In this document: positions 49,127 through 60,210 of the stretch, piece by piece
Numbering within the stretch: the stretch's first letter is position 1
How the letters are laid out: each line of letters opens with the position of its first letter
Source of the DNA: Xanthomonas hyacinthi
GTDB taxonomy: Bacteria; Pseudomonadota; Gammaproteobacteria; Xanthomonadales; Xanthomonadaceae
NCBI RefSeq assembly: GCF_009769165.1
Contig: NZ_CP043476.1
Location: forward strand, 992,001 to 1,056,000
Direction of reading: 5' to 3'
Length of the DNA: 64,000 bases
Notes under the pieces: model-generated
The model's input: the letters and a program-made list of their open reading frames with translations, nothing else
Databases searched by the model: none
What the model was told of the DNA's origin: nothing
Translations under genes and position numbers: made by a program

Positions 49127-49851
49127 CTATGCCAGGGCTGCGTGGGTTTCCCATCGCGCACGCCGGTGGATCAGTTCGGCCTTGTACAACCCGTTGATGA
49201 TTTCGGCCAAGGCGTTGTCGTAAGCATCGCCGACGCTGCCGACGGAGGGTTCGATGCCGGCTTCGGCCAGGCGCTCGCGGTAACGGATCGAGACATGCAG
49301 GCTGGCTGCCGCGGTCGGAGCGATGGAGTAGCGCGCCCTCCCGCTGCCCGGCGCGGGCGTACAGCGCCTGCTCCGGCGCATCGAGCACGACGTCGGCCTT
49401 CATCGAACGGCTCACGCGCCAGCCGACGATGCGGCGCGCGGACACGTCGATGACGAAGGCGCCGGACACGACGCCCTGCCAGGTGCTGACATAGGGGAAG
49501 TCGCCGACCCACAACGGGTTCGGCCGCGCCGCCTGCCGTGGCGGCCGCGCTCCACCTGGGCGAAATACGCGCTGGCCAGCGTCAGGATCGGGTTGGTGCG
49601 GCGCAGCTCGCGCACCTCGCGTGCGATTTCCTTGATGCGCTGCTGCTCATCCGTCGTCGCTCCGGCGCGTACGCCGCGGTCACACGCATCTTGGCGGACC
49701 CAGCGCCGCAGCGTTCGCTGCTACAGCCGATCTTGCCGGCGATGGATGCGCTCGCCGCCCACTGCGACGGGTACTGATCCTTGGCCTCGAACACCAGGCG
49801 CACCGCACGCTCGATGACCTCGGGGGTGAACTTCGGGGACGTCCTCGTCAT
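49127..49851 (-). pseudogene. Degenerate IS3-family element (right edge of the catabolic island)
   Basis: OrfA starts at 49851 with [17 protein letters not shown] and [15 protein letters not shown], then the frame is lost. OrfB pieces in shifting frames include VGDFPYVSTWQGVVSGAFVI, RRIVGWRVSRSMKADVVLDA, HRSDRGSQ and YDNALAEIINGLYKAELIH, which carry parts of the DDE core. The protein breaks off after IHRRARWE, so the 3' end is deleted. Several frameshifts make it inactive. It occupies most of the 49068-49914 gap. Confidence 0.88.
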
Positions 49852-49914
49852 GGCGCCCTCTTCTCAAACGAAGGAGCCTGCGGGAAAGCCGGGGCGCGCG
49901 GCCGACGACACCGC

Positions 49915-50994
<1,080 letters not shown>

Positions 50995-51106
50995 GCGATT
51001 CCCCATCCGTTACCCGCCGTAGTCGTCGCCGATGCTACAGGGTCCGCGCGGCGATGGCAGCGCCGGTCGTCCTGGCCGGTCGCGCTGCCGATGCAGGAAG
51101 CCACTT

Positions 51107-51160
51107 GTGTGCGACTTCACTCGCGACAGGCGTTCTCGGTAATGCCGTCGCGACTCCCAC
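51107..51160. repeat. Degenerate inverted REP pair upstream of pntAA
   Basis: GTGTGCGACTTCACTCGCGA faces GCCGTCGCGACTCCCAC around a short loop. It looks like a worn copy of the perfect pair at 32672-32739. Confidence 0.6.
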
Positions 51161-51202
51161 CTGACAGACCCAACGCGACCTGCTCGGAAATCGATGACGC
51201 GC

Positions 51203-53527
51203 CTAGTGCAAGGTCGCGTTGTGCGGATCGAGCCGGTCGATGACGCCCTGCATCGCGCTGTCGAAGGCGCCGTCGTTGATGTGGCTGCGCAGCCGGCCCA
51301 GCCGCACCATCACCGCCAGTTCTTCCGGCGAGGCCACGCAGAAGCGTACGCCGCGGCGGTTGACGAACAGCAGCCGCGCCGAGATCGGGCTCACCCACGA
51401 CAGCTTGCCGGTCTGGACCTTGCCGTCGCGGTCGATGAAATCCAGCCAGGTGCCGATCGGCATCGCGCGGAAGCGGTCGGCGTCGGCGTTGTCGTAGTCC
51501 TCGACCGTCTCCGCCGCGGTGACCTCCACCGGCTGCGCCTCCTGCGCCGGCGGCTGCGGCAGCGCCACCTGCGGCAGTTGCGGCAGCGGGCGTTCCAGTT
51601 CCGGGCGCAGTTCGGCGACCGCCTGCAGCGTGTCGTGCAGCACGTTGATCGCCGCGGCGGCCGCCTCGGCATGCAGGCCGACGCTGGCGAAGACCTTGTT
51701 CAGCGGCCCCTGCCAGGCCTGCAGCCAGGGCTTGCCGACGATGTGCCGCCGCGCCTCGGCCGCTTCCTCGAGCAGGCCGTCGGCCAGCGCCAGCGCATCG
51801 CACACGCCAGCGCCGTCCTCGCCCTCGCGCAGCACCGCCATGGTCAGATGGTGCTGCCACGGCAGGCGCAGGAAGTCGTCCAGCGCCTGCGGCAGCTGCA
51901 CGCCCTGCAGCCGCACCTGCAGCTCGGCCTCGGCGCGCTGCCGGGCCAGTTCCAGCTTTTCCTGGCCGCGCTGGGTCTCGGCGGCGCGGCGCTCGGCGAT
52001 CTCGATGCGGCGCCGGTGCTGGGCCAGGAAATCGCGGAATTCCTCTTCCAGGGTCAGGAAGATCGCCAGGTTCTCGTTGAACTCGGCGACCAGCCGCTCG
52101 ATGATCTCCTCGACCTTGCCCATCAGCACGCGCTCGGCCGGGCTTTCGCCGTTATTGCCTTCGCAGGCCTCGGCCAGCGAGTTGAGCAGGCGCCGCGCCG
52201 GGTGGGTCTTCTGCACGAACATGCGCCGGTCCAGCAGCGCGACCTTGACGAACGGCACCACCAGGCGCCCGATCAGCTCGCGCGAGCGCCCCTCCAGGTC
52301 GCGCTCGTCGAGCATCACGTCGAACAGCATGCCGACCAGGTCGATCGCGTCCTCGTCGACCGGATCCAGCCGCGCATGCGCCGGATCCACGCCGAACTGG
52401 GTGGCATTGGACAGCACCTCGCTCTTCAGCCGCTGTGCCAGCGATTCGCCGTCGTCGCCGATCGCCGCACGCAGCGTGGCGCTGGGCGTGGCCTGCAGCA
52501 GCGACAGCACCGAGATCATCTCGCGCTGGCTCAACGAGCGCTGCTGGCCGACCGCGGCGCTCGCCGCGGAGGTGGCGCTCTCGCGCACGCTGCGGGTCTG
52601 CTGCAGCAGTTCGTGCAGCGCCTCCAGCAACACGCCCTGGCTGCCGCCGGGCAGGTTGGCGCCGGCCTCGGCGTAGCCCTCGGCGGACTGCAGGCGACCG
52701 CGGCTCTCGGCCCAGCGGTCGACGAAGCGGCTGGCCCAGGCCGGCGTGTAGTGCTCGTCGGACTCGCCCGCCCCGCCGGCAACGCCGCCGTCCTCGCCGA
52801 AACCGGCATGATGCTCAGCGCGTGCCTGGCGTTCTTCCGGTGCCGGCGCACGCCGCGGCGGCGGTCGTGGCCGCGAGATCTCCGGCATCACCCCGGCCCG
52901 CGCCAGACTGTCGTCCAGCTCCTGGTAGAGCTTGCCGATGCCGGCGGTGAGATCGCGCTCGCACAGCTTGATCAGCACCAGCCGCACTTCCGGGGCCAGG
53001 TCGCTGGTGGAGAACGCGGCATGCACCGCGACGCCGATGTGCTCGGGGCCGACCGGATTGGTGTCGGCGTCCAGTTCCAGGCCGCCAGCGATCCAGCCCA
53101 GGCGGCGGTCGATGCGATTGAGCACCGGCTTCCATTCGCGCAGCAGCACGCTGGCCAGGTTGCGCACCGCCAGCCGCGATTCCAGTTCGCTTTCGGAGAC
53201 CAGGCTCAGGCCCTGGCCGTAGCCGGCCAGCGCCACTTCGGCCGACAGCGGCGTGCCGGCGTCCAGCGCCTGCCAGGCCTGGTCCAGCTGCGCACGGAAG
53301 CGCGCCGCGATCTCGTCGCGGCGGCGGCGCAGCTCGCGCATGCCGTCCAGGAACAGCAACTGCGAGGCGCCGGCGCTTTCGGCGCGGTCGAACAGCACGT
53401 CGTCGAAATGCGCCAGTGCGGCGGCGAACGCCTGCCCCAGCACCGGCAGCATGCCGTCGCGCGCCTGCATCAGCAGATGCGGGTCGCGCGCGGGATGTGC
53501 GTGCGGCGAGCTGGGGCTGACACTCAT
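51203..53527 (-). CDS. DUF1631 family protein, copy 1
   Basis: A 774-residue cytoplasmic protein of unknown function with no signal peptide. It is mostly helical, with a predicted coiled-coil stretch around FRDFLAQHRRRIEIAERRAA and onward, and a conserved core RREMISVLSLLQATPS-like (actual LSQREMISVLSLLQATPS). The C-terminal domain of ~75 residues is beta-rich (PIGTWLDFIDRDGKVQTGKL, SWVSPISARLLFVNRRG) and vaguely recalls PilZ-type cyclic-di-GMP modules, but the RxxxR motif is not evident. It forms a tandem pair with the next gene, which it follows on the same strand. Confidence 0.88.
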   Translation of the reverse strand: MSVSPSSPHAHPARDPHLLMQARDGMLPVLGQAFAAALAHFDDVLFDRAESAGASQLLFLDGMRELRRRRDEIAARFRAQLDQAWQALDAGTPLSAEVALAGYGQGLSLVSESELESRLAVRNLASVLLREWKPVLNRIDRRLGWIAGGLELDADTNPVGPEHIGVAVHAAFSTSDLAPEVRLVLIKLCERDLTAGIGKLYQELDDSLARAGVMPEISRPRPPPRRAPAPEERQARAEHHAGFGEDGGVAGGAGESDEHYTPAWASRFVDRWAESRGRLQSAEGYAEAGANLPGGSQGVLLEALHELLQQTRSVRESATSAASAAVGQQRSLSQREMISVLSLLQATPSATLRAAIGDDGESLAQRLKSEVLSNATQFGVDPAHARLDPVDEDAIDLVGMLFDVMLDERDLEGRSRELIGRLVVPFVKVALLDRRMFVQKTHPARRLLNSLAEACEGNNGESPAERVLMGKVEEIIERLVAEFNENLAIFLTLEEEFRDFLAQHRRRIEIAERRAAETQRGQEKLELARQRAEAELQVRLQGVQLPQALDDFLRLPWQHHLTMAVLREGEDGAGVCDALALADGLLEEAAEARRHIVGKPWLQAWQGPLNKVFASVGLHAEAAAAAINVLHDTLQAVAELRPELERPLPQLPQVALPQPPAQEAQPVEVTAAETVEDYDNADADRFRAMPIGTWLDFIDRDGKVQTGKLSWVSPISARLLFVNRRGVRFCVASPEELAVMVRLGRLRSHINDGAFDSAMQGVIDRLDPHNATLH

Positions 53528-53752
53528 GCGCGAAGGCTCCGCGCCGGGAGCAGCGCAAGGGAAAGAGTAGAAGGAAGTCGAACGGACACAGCCCCTGTTT
53601 CCGCCTCTGCATGGTAGGCAAGGGACCTGAACGTCAACTGTGATGTACCTCGCATTTCAAGCTCCGGAGTGTGACCTCATGCCTCATCCTAGGCGGTCCT
53701 TGCGTAACGTAGGCTGCGCCGCGGTGCGAACCCGCACCTGGCGCCGTATGGT

Positions 53753-55993
53753 TCAGGCCGCGACCGCGACCCGCTCCAGCCGGTCCACCGCGCCCTGCAT
53801 CGCGCTGTAGAACGCATCGTCGTCGCGATGCAGGCGCAAGCGATCCAGTTGCACCATCATCGCCAGTGCTTCCGGCGAGGCGACGCACAAGCGGCCGCCG
53901 CGGCGGTTGACGAACATCAGCCGCGACGAGATCGGGCTGACCCAGGACAGCTTGCCCGGTTGCACGCGCCCTTCGCGATCGACGAAATCCAGCCAGGTGC
54001 CCATTGCCAGGGTGCGGAAATACTCGGCGGTGACATGGTCGAAATCGCTCGCCTGCGCCGGCTCCGGCAGCGCCGGCACCGCCTCGGCCGCCGGCGCCTC
54101 GGGCGCGACGGCCACCGGTGCGGGCGCCACGGTCTGCACCGGGCGCGCATGCGCCAGATCGTCCAGGGCCGCGTGCAGGCCCAGCCAGGCGGCCTCGGCG
54201 GCGGCCGCATCCAGGCCGACGCTGGTCCACAGCCGCAGCAGCTCGGCGCGCTGCGGCTGCAGCCAGCCGCCGGCCGGCACGCCACCGCCGGTCTGCGCCT
54301 GACGGCATTGCGCCAGCACCGCGTCGCCGAGCGCCAGCGCCGCGCTTACCGCCGCGCCATGGCCGTCGTCGCGCAGCGCCGACTGTTGCAGGTACTGGCA
54401 CCAGGGCTGGCGCAGGAAGGTCTCGATCGGCGCCGGCGACGCCGTGCCGTCCGCGCCGCGCTGCAGGCGTTCGTGCACGGCCTGCGCGGCCAGGCGCCGC
54501 GCCTTGTCGCGGCGCTCCTCGGCGCGCTGCAGCTCGGCCGCGCGGCGCTCGGCGATCTGCACCCGGCGCCGGTACTGCTCGTAGGCGCTGCCAAATTCCG
54601 CTTCCAGGGCCAGGAACACCGCCAGGTGTTCGTCGAAATCGCGCAGCACCCGCTCCACCACGTCCTGCGCCTGCGCCAGCAGCACCTGCTCGATCGCGCT
54701 GTCGCCGGCGTTGCCGTCGCAGGCATCGGCGAGCAGGTTGAGCAGGCGCCGCGCCGGATGCCCGTCGCGCACGAACAGGCGGCTGTCGATCAGTGCCACC
54801 TTGGCCAGCGGCACCAGCATCTGCCCGAGCAGTTCGCGTTGCGCCGGCTGCAGCACGCATTCGTCGAGCATGACCTCGAACAGCAGCCCGACCAGCTCCA
54901 GCGTGTCCGCATCGGCCGGATCCAGGCGGGTGGCGGCCGGATCCAGCCCCAGCGACGCGCCGATCGCCACCACCTGCCGGCGCAGCCCCTGCGCCAGCGC
55001 TTCGGCGTGTTCGCCGATCGCGGCGAAGCCGGCCAGCGGCGTGGTCTGCAGCAGCGACAGAATCGACAGCAGTTCGCGCGGCGACAGACTGCGGCGCGTG
55101 TCGGCGGCCGCCTCCGCCGCTGCCGGCTGCGCCTCGTGCAGCAAGGCGCGCAACGCCGGCGGCAACACGTCATGGTCGTCGCGCGCATGCGCGTCCAGTG
55201 CGCATGCGGCGCGGCGCTGCGCGGCCGACAGCGGCGCGGCGGCATTCCAGGTCTGGAAGAAGCGGCTGATCCAGTCCGGCGCCGGGTCGTCGTCGCCGGC
55301 GCCGTTGCGCGGGATGGCGCGGCGGCGCGTGCGCCCGACCGGCAGCGAACGCGCCAGCGCGACCTCGTCCAGGCGCCGTTCCAGCCGGCCGTACAGCTCG
55401 CCGACCCGTTCCTGCAGTTCCTGCTCGCAGATCTTGACGATCGCCAACTGCACCTGCGGCGCCAGCACCAGGCCGTGCAGCGCAGCATAGACCGCGGCAC
55501 CGACGTGCTCGGGGCCGAACGGGTTGTTGTCGGCATCGATGCGCTGGCCGCCGGCGATGAAGCCGAGGAAGCGGTTGAGCCGCATCAGTTCCGGGCGCCA
55601 GCGGTGCTGGATCGCGCCGGCCAGGTTGCGCACCGCCAGGCGCACGTCCAGTTCCTGCTCGGAGACCAGGCTCAGGTCGCCGCGCGCGCGCGCCAGGGTG
55701 CGCTCCACCGACAGCGGGCGGGCCGCCTCCAACGCCTGCCAGGCCTGCGCCAGGTGGCCGCGGAAGCGCGCGGCGATCGGCTCGCGCTGCTGCCGCAGCA
55801 ACTGGATCGCCTCGAGATAATCGTTCTGTGCCGACCCCGCCCGCTCGGCCATGCGGAACAGCGCGTCGGCGAGCACCTCCAGCACCTCACCGAACGCTTC
55901 GGCAAGCGGCACCGACACCACGTCCCGGACCTGGTCGAGCAGGTCCGAATTGCGGCTGGGCAGCGGCTCCTCGGCATATTCGGCGATTGTCAT
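53753..55993 (-). CDS. DUF1631 family protein, copy 2
   Basis: A 746-residue paralogue of the neighbouring gene, colinear along the whole length. Shared landmarks are SLVSEQELDVRLAVRNLAGA, FGPEHVGAAVYAAL and LSPRELLSILSLLQTTP. The same C-terminal module reads MGTWLDFVDREGRVQPGKLS, WVSPISSRLMFVNRRGG. Start at MTIAEYAEEPLPSRN. The two copies are clearly diverged, so the duplication is not recent. Function unknown; a gene pair in the same orientation suggests the proteins may work together. Confidence 0.88.
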   Translation of the reverse strand: MTIAEYAEEPLPSRNSDLLDQVRDVVSVPLAEAFGEVLEVLADALFRMAERAGSAQNDYLEAIQLLRQQREPIAARFRGHLAQAWQALEAARPLSVERTLARARGDLSLVSEQELDVRLAVRNLAGAIQHRWRPELMRLNRFLGFIAGGQRIDADNNPFGPEHVGAAVYAALHGLVLAPQVQLAIVKICEQELQERVGELYGRLERRLDEVALARSLPVGRTRRRAIPRNGAGDDDPAPDWISRFFQTWNAAAPLSAAQRRAACALDAHARDDHDVLPPALRALLHEAQPAAAEAAADTRRSLSPRELLSILSLLQTTPLAGFAAIGEHAEALAQGLRRQVVAIGASLGLDPAATRLDPADADTLELVGLLFEVMLDECVLQPAQRELLGQMLVPLAKVALIDSRLFVRDGHPARRLLNLLADACDGNAGDSAIEQVLLAQAQDVVERVLRDFDEHLAVFLALEAEFGSAYEQYRRRVQIAERRAAELQRAEERRDKARRLAAQAVHERLQRGADGTASPAPIETFLRQPWCQYLQQSALRDDGHGAAVSAALALGDAVLAQCRQAQTGGGVPAGGWLQPQRAELLRLWTSVGLDAAAAEAAWLGLHAALDDLAHARPVQTVAPAPVAVAPEAPAAEAVPALPEPAQASDFDHVTAEYFRTLAMGTWLDFVDREGRVQPGKLSWVSPISSRLMFVNRRGGRLCVASPEALAMMVQLDRLRLHRDDDAFYSAMQGAVDRLERVAVAA

Positions 55994-56148
55994 GGCAGTG
56001 TGATACGCACGCGCAAGTAAGACCGACGTCAATTCGGAAGTTAGCGGCAGATCGAGGATGGAACTTGACTCTCCGTGTAACCGCGGCATCCGCTGCCGCT
56101 GTCGGGCGCGCGACTATAATCCGGCACCCGCCCCACGGAATCGAGACT

Positions 56149-56724
56149 ATGCGCACACTTCACTCGCTGCAAGCGCTGGATGAGCGCCGCTCGGTGCCGT
56201 CCAAGCAATTGGGCGAGCCCGGACCCGACCACGCGACCCTGCTGGCGATGCTGCGCTCGGCGGTGCGCGTGCCCGACCACGGCAAACTGGTGCCGTTCCG
56301 GTTCCTGCGCATCGCCGGCCAGGCGCGCCTGGCGCTGGGCGCGTTCCTGGCCGAGCGCACGCTGCAGCGCGACCCGGACGCGCCGCCCGCCGCGGTGGAG
56401 AAGGATCGCGAGCGCTTCGCGCATGCGCCGCTGGCAATCGCGGTGATCGCGCGGCTGCAGCACGAGGAGAAAGTGCCGGAGATCGAACAATGGCTGAGCG
56501 CCGGCTCGGTCTGCTTCGCGCTGCTGCAGGCGGCGCAGGCCTATGGCTTCGGCGCGCAGTGGCTGACCGCCTGGATGGCCTACGACGCCGCGGTGGCGGC
56601 GCGGTTGGGCCTGGCCGAGAACGAGCGCATCGCCGGCTTCATCCATATCGGCACGCCGCGCCTGCAGGTGCCGGAGCGCGAGCGTCCCGATCCGCAGCAG
56701 CTGCTCAGCGACTGGACCCCGTGA
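56149..56724 (+). CDS. Nitroreductase-family FMN protein (YdjA-like)
   Basis: A compact 191-residue nitroreductase. It begins LHSLQALDERRSVPSKQLGE and has the FMN-binding RSAVRVPDHGKLVPFRFLRI (RVPDHG... in place of R.S.R.F) and GFGAQWLTAWMAYD near the end, both typical of YdjA-type proteins. It would reduce quinones or nitro compounds with NAD(P)H. The stop overlaps the GTG of the exonuclease gene (GTGA), so they are translated together. Confidence 0.9.
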   Translation: MRTLHSLQALDERRSVPSKQLGEPGPDHATLLAMLRSAVRVPDHGKLVPFRFLRIAGQARLALGAFLAERTLQRDPDAPPAAVEKDRERFAHAPLAIAVIARLQHEEKVPEIEQWLSAGSVCFALLQAAQAYGFGAQWLTAWMAYDAAVAARLGLAENERIAGFIHIGTPRLQVPERERPDPQQLLSDWTP

Positions 56725-57638
56725 ACGCGGCGACGCCGACGCGACCGCTGTACCTGGTCGATGCCAGCCTGTACGTGTTCCGCGCCTGGCACTCGATCCC
56801 CGACGAGTTCCAGGATGCGCAGGGCTGGCCGACCAACGCGGTGCACGGCTTCGCCCGCTTCCTGCTCGACCTGCTCGAACGCGAGCGCCCGCAGCACATC
56901 GTCATCGCCTTCGACGAAGCGCTGGACAGCTGCTTCCGCAATCGCCTGTATCCGGCCTACAAGGCCAACCGTGCGCCGGCCCCGGACGCGCTGCGGCGCC
57001 AGTTCGCGCACTGCAAGGCGCTGTGCGCGGCGCTCGGCCTGGGCGTGCTGGCGCACCACGACTACGAGGCCGACGACCTGATCGGCAGCGCGCTGCACAG
57101 CGTGCGCGGCGCCGGCTTCCACGGCGTGATCGTGTCCGCCGACAAGGACCTGTCGCAGCTGCTGCTCGAATTCGACGAGCAGTGGGACTACGCCCGCGGC
57201 CAGCGCTGGGGCGCAGCCGGGGTCAAGGCGCGGCACGGCGTGCATGCGCACCAGATCGCCGACTACCTGGCGCTGACCGGCGATGCGATCGACAACATTC
57301 CCGGCGTCGCCGGCATCGGCGCCAAGTCCGCGGCGATCATGCTGGCGCATTTCGGCGACCTGGACACGCTGCTGGCGCGGATCGACGAGGTCGCGTTCCT
57401 GCGCCTGCGCGGCGCCGCGCAGATGGCCGTGCGCCTGCGCGAACAGCGCGAACAGGCGCTGCTGTGGCGGCAGCTGGCCACGATCGCGCTGGATGCGCCG
57501 CTGCATTCGGCCGCGCCCGGCTTCGCCCGCGGCCAAGCCGACGCCGACATGCTGCACGGCCTGTGCGAAGCGCTGCGCTTCGGCCCGCTGACCCGGCGCC
57601 GGCTGCTGCGGGCGGGGCTGGACAGTCCGCTCGGCTGA
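56721..57638 (+). CDS. Stand-alone 5'-3' exonuclease (flap-nuclease family)
   Basis: A 305-residue nuclease homologous to the 5'-3' exonuclease domain of DNA polymerase I. Metal-binding acidic residues are in YLVDASLYVFRAWHS, VIAFDEALDSCFRN, HDYEADDLIGSAL and VSADKDLSQLL. The helix-hairpin-helix is GVAGIGAKSAAIMLAHFGD, and LALTGDAIDNIPG precedes it. No polymerase domain is attached. GTG start coupled to the nitroreductase stop. Confidence 0.92.
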   Translation: MNAATPTRPLYLVDASLYVFRAWHSIPDEFQDAQGWPTNAVHGFARFLLDLLERERPQHIVIAFDEALDSCFRNRLYPAYKANRAPAPDALRRQFAHCKALCAALGLGVLAHHDYEADDLIGSALHSVRGAGFHGVIVSADKDLSQLLLEFDEQWDYARGQRWGAAGVKARHGVHAHQIADYLALTGDAIDNIPGVAGIGAKSAAIMLAHFGDLDTLLARIDEVAFLRLRGAAQMAVRLREQREQALLWRQLATIALDAPLHSAAPGFARGQADADMLHGLCEALRFGPLTRRRLLRAGLDSPLG

Positions 57639-57765
57639 GCACGGCATCACCGCACGGCGCCGCGCGCGCATCGCCGCGACACCAATGCCACTACACTGCG
57701 GCACAGCCCGGCCGCGCGCTGTCGCGGCCGCTTCACCCTACTTCCGAACCGAGCGAACGCCGCCC

Positions 57766-58317
57766 ATGACCCGCCACGATTCTCCGCCCCGCATCGTCTA
57801 CGAAGGCAAATACCAGCGCATGGTGGTGCGCGGGACCTGGGAGTATTCCGAACGCGTGCACGCCGGCGGCCTGGCCGCGATCATCGTGGCGGTAACCCCG
57901 GACGACGACGTGCTGTTCGTCGAGCAGTTCCGCGTGCCGCTGCAGGCGCGCACCATCGAGATGCCGGCCGGGCTGGTCGGCGACATCGACGCGGGCGAAT
58001 CGATCGAGGTGTCGGCGGTGCGCGAACTGGAGGAAGAGACCGGCTGGACCGCCGACCACGCCGAAGTGCTGATGATCGGCCCGACCTCCTCCGGCGCCAG
58101 CAACGAGAAGGTCGCCTTCGTCCGTGCCAGCGGCCTGCGCAAGGTCGGCGACGGCGGCGGCGACGCCAGCGAGGACATCACCGTGCACGCGGTGCCGCGC
58201 ACCTGCGCCGCGGCCTGGCTGGTGCAGAAGATGGGCGAGGGCTACGCGCTGGACGCCAAGCTGTGGGCCGGGCTGTGGATGATCGAGCACCAGTTGGACG
58301 GCACCCCGCGTGGCTGA
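57766..58317 (+). CDS. NUDIX hydrolase (ADP-ribose pyrophosphatase type)
   Basis: A 183-residue NUDIX protein with a perfect box GDIDAGESIEVSAVRELEEETGW. Upstream are the ADP-ribose-type features FVEQFRVPLQARTIEMPAG. It probably hydrolyses ADP-ribose or related nucleoside diphosphates. Its stop overlaps the GTG start of the next gene by eight bases, making a two-gene unit. Confidence 0.92.
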   Translation: MTRHDSPPRIVYEGKYQRMVVRGTWEYSERVHAGGLAAIIVAVTPDDDVLFVEQFRVPLQARTIEMPAGLVGDIDAGESIEVSAVRELEEETGWTADHAEVLMIGPTSSGASNEKVAFVRASGLRKVGDGGGDASEDITVHAVPRTCAAAWLVQKMGEGYALDAKLWAGLWMIEHQLDGTPRG

Positions 58318-59110
58318 GCCGACGGCACGCGCGGACGCCAGCCCGCCCCTGCTCGGCGCCGGCGATCCGCCGCCCTATCGCGTGTACCAGGCGCAGGGCC
58401 GCTCGCCCTATCTGCTGATCGCCGACCACGCCGGGCAGCAGGTGCCGCAGGCGCTGGCCGGCCTCGGCCTGCCGCAGCACGAACTGGACCGGCACATCGG
58501 CTGGGACATCGGCATCGCCGGGGTGACCCGCGCGCTGGCGCAGGCGCTGGATGCGTTGGCGATCGTGCAGACCTATTCGCGGCTGGTGATCGACTGCAAC
58601 CGGCCGCTGGCGGCGCCGGGTTCGATCGCCGAGGCCAGCGACGGCACCGCGGTGCCGGGCAACCAGGGCCTGGACGCCGCCGCGCGCGCGGCGCGCGCCG
58701 AGGCGATCTTCTCGCCCTACCACGCGCGCATCGCCGCAGAACTGGACCGGCGCCGCGACGCGGGCATCGCCACCATCCTGATCGCGATGCACAGCTTCAC
58801 CCCGGCGATGGCGGGGGTGGCCCGGCCCTGGCACGCCGGCGTGCTGTACCAGCGCGACACGCGCTTTGCCCACGCGCTGCTGGCCGAACTGCGCGCCGAG
58901 CCGGGACTGGTGGTCGGCGACAACCAGCCGTATTCGGTCAGCGATGCCACCGACTACGCGATCCCGGTGCACGCCGAGGCGCGCGGCCTGGCGCATGTGG
59001 AACTGGAGATCCGCCAGGACCTGATCGCCGACCCGGCCGGGCAGCGGCAGTGGGCGCAGCGCTTGCTCTGCATGCTGAATCGGTTGCAAGCTACCTTCAC
59101 GCCGGGCTGA
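58310..59110 (+). CDS. N-formylglutamate amidohydrolase-family protein
   Basis: A 266-residue zinc hydrolase of the FGase family. Conserved features are LLIADHAGQQVPQAL, the DRHIGWDIGI segment, YSRLVIDCNRP and AMHSFTP with likely metal ligands, and HVELEIRQDLI near the end. Relatives deformylate N-formylglutamate; in non-hut contexts such as this the substrate is often uncertain. GTG start overlaps the NUDIX gene. Confidence 0.87.
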   Translation: MAEPTARADASPPLLGAGDPPPYRVYQAQGRSPYLLIADHAGQQVPQALAGLGLPQHELDRHIGWDIGIAGVTRALAQALDALAIVQTYSRLVIDCNRPLAAPGSIAEASDGTAVPGNQGLDAAARAARAEAIFSPYHARIAAELDRRRDAGIATILIAMHSFTPAMAGVARPWHAGVLYQRDTRFAHALLAELRAEPGLVVGDNQPYSVSDATDYAIPVHAEARGLAHVELEIRQDLIADPAGQRQWAQRLLCMLNRLQATFTPG

Positions 59111-59184
59111 GCGCGCGCTGCGCACTCTCGGTGCATGCTGTCCGCGTCTGGACCCCCTCAGCTTCACGCACCGGACCCACTCCC

Positions 59185-60078
59185 ATGCTCATCCGCCTCG
59201 GCTACGAGATCCGCTACCGTTTCCTGCAACCGACCCCGGTGCTGGCGATGCTCGACATCCACGACAGCCGCCGCACCGACATCGTCGTGGCCACCGCGCT
59301 GCAGACCGAGCCGGCGGTGCCGTTGCGCGGCTATCGCGACCAGTACGGCAACAGCTGCACACGCATGCTGGCCCCGGCCGGCGCGCTGACCCTGCGCGCC
59401 GACGCGGTGGTGCGCGACAGCGGCCTGCCCGACCAATACCGCTACGACGCGCCGCAGACGCCAGTGCAGGAGCTGCCGGAGCACACCTTGATGTACCTGC
59501 TCGGCAGCCGCTACTGCGAGACCGACCTGCTCAGCGGCATGGCCTGGGATCTGTTCGGCAGCGCGCCGACCGGCTGGGCGCGGGTGCAGGCGATCTGCGA
59601 CTACGTGCATGCGCAGATCGAATTCGGCTACGTGCACGCGCGCCCGACCAAGAGCGCCGCGCAGGCGCTGCAGGAAGGCCGCGGCGTGTGCCGCGACTTC
59701 GCCCACTCGGCGATCGCGCTGTGCCGCTGCATGAACATCCCGGCACGCTATTGCACCGGCTACCTGGGCGACATCGGCGTGCCCGCCTCGGCGGCACCGA
59801 TGGATTTCTCCGGCTGGTTCGAGGCATTCCTGGACGGCCAGTGGTACACCTTCGACGCGCGCCACAACCTGCCGCGCATCGGCCGGGTGCTGATCGCCCG
59901 CGGTCGCGACGCCGCCGACGTGGCGATCAGCAATACCTTCGGCTACAACACGCTGGAATCGTTCGTGGTGTGGACCGACGAGACCGACCAGGCGCGGCTG
60001 GATCCGCGTCCTGCCGCCGCAGCCAACGGCGCCGGCACCGGGGCCGCCGCGCTGCACACCGAAGGGCTTTATCTCTAG
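59185..60078 (+). CDS. Transglutaminase-like cysteine protease-fold protein
   Basis: A 297-residue protein with an N-terminal beta domain (LGYEIRYRFLQPTPVLAMLD) and a transglutaminase core. The catalytic Cys is in GRGVCRDFAHSAIAL (about residue 170) and the Asp in WYTFDARHNLPRIGR; the His should lie in between or in that segment. No signal peptide. The family includes peptidases and amidases of unknown targets. Monocistronic; it follows the amidohydrolase by 74 bases. Confidence 0.88.
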   Translation: MLIRLGYEIRYRFLQPTPVLAMLDIHDSRRTDIVVATALQTEPAVPLRGYRDQYGNSCTRMLAPAGALTLRADAVVRDSGLPDQYRYDAPQTPVQELPEHTLMYLLGSRYCETDLLSGMAWDLFGSAPTGWARVQAICDYVHAQIEFGYVHARPTKSAAQALQEGRGVCRDFAHSAIALCRCMNIPARYCTGYLGDIGVPASAAPMDFSGWFEAFLDGQWYTFDARHNLPRIGRVLIARGRDAADVAISNTFGYNTLESFVVWTDETDQARLDPRPAAAANGAGTGAAALHTEGLYL

Positions 60079-60186
60079 CGCGGTTTCGCTGCGGATGCGG
60101 GCGCTTGCGGCAGCGGGAGTCTAGGGCGAAGCCACCCAGATCCCCCTGCAGGGACATCGGGCCAGGCGATGGACGGCCCGGTGTTT

Positions 60187-60210
60187 TGTGGGAGGGACTT
60201 CAGTCCCGAC
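60187..60210. repeat. Single REP-like palindrome
   Basis: TGTGGGAGGGACTTCAGTCC followed by CGAC, the same unit as at 2183. It lies in the 60079-60402 gap, which also holds a CCCAAAAAGGGG-type small palindrome (about 60269-60284) but no gene. Confidence 0.8.

Noticed and set aside
48591..49514. 307-codon minus-strand frame as an intact transposase
   Set aside because: Only its first ~40 residues match IS3 OrfB; it then shifts frame and runs antisense through azurin, so it is a relic.
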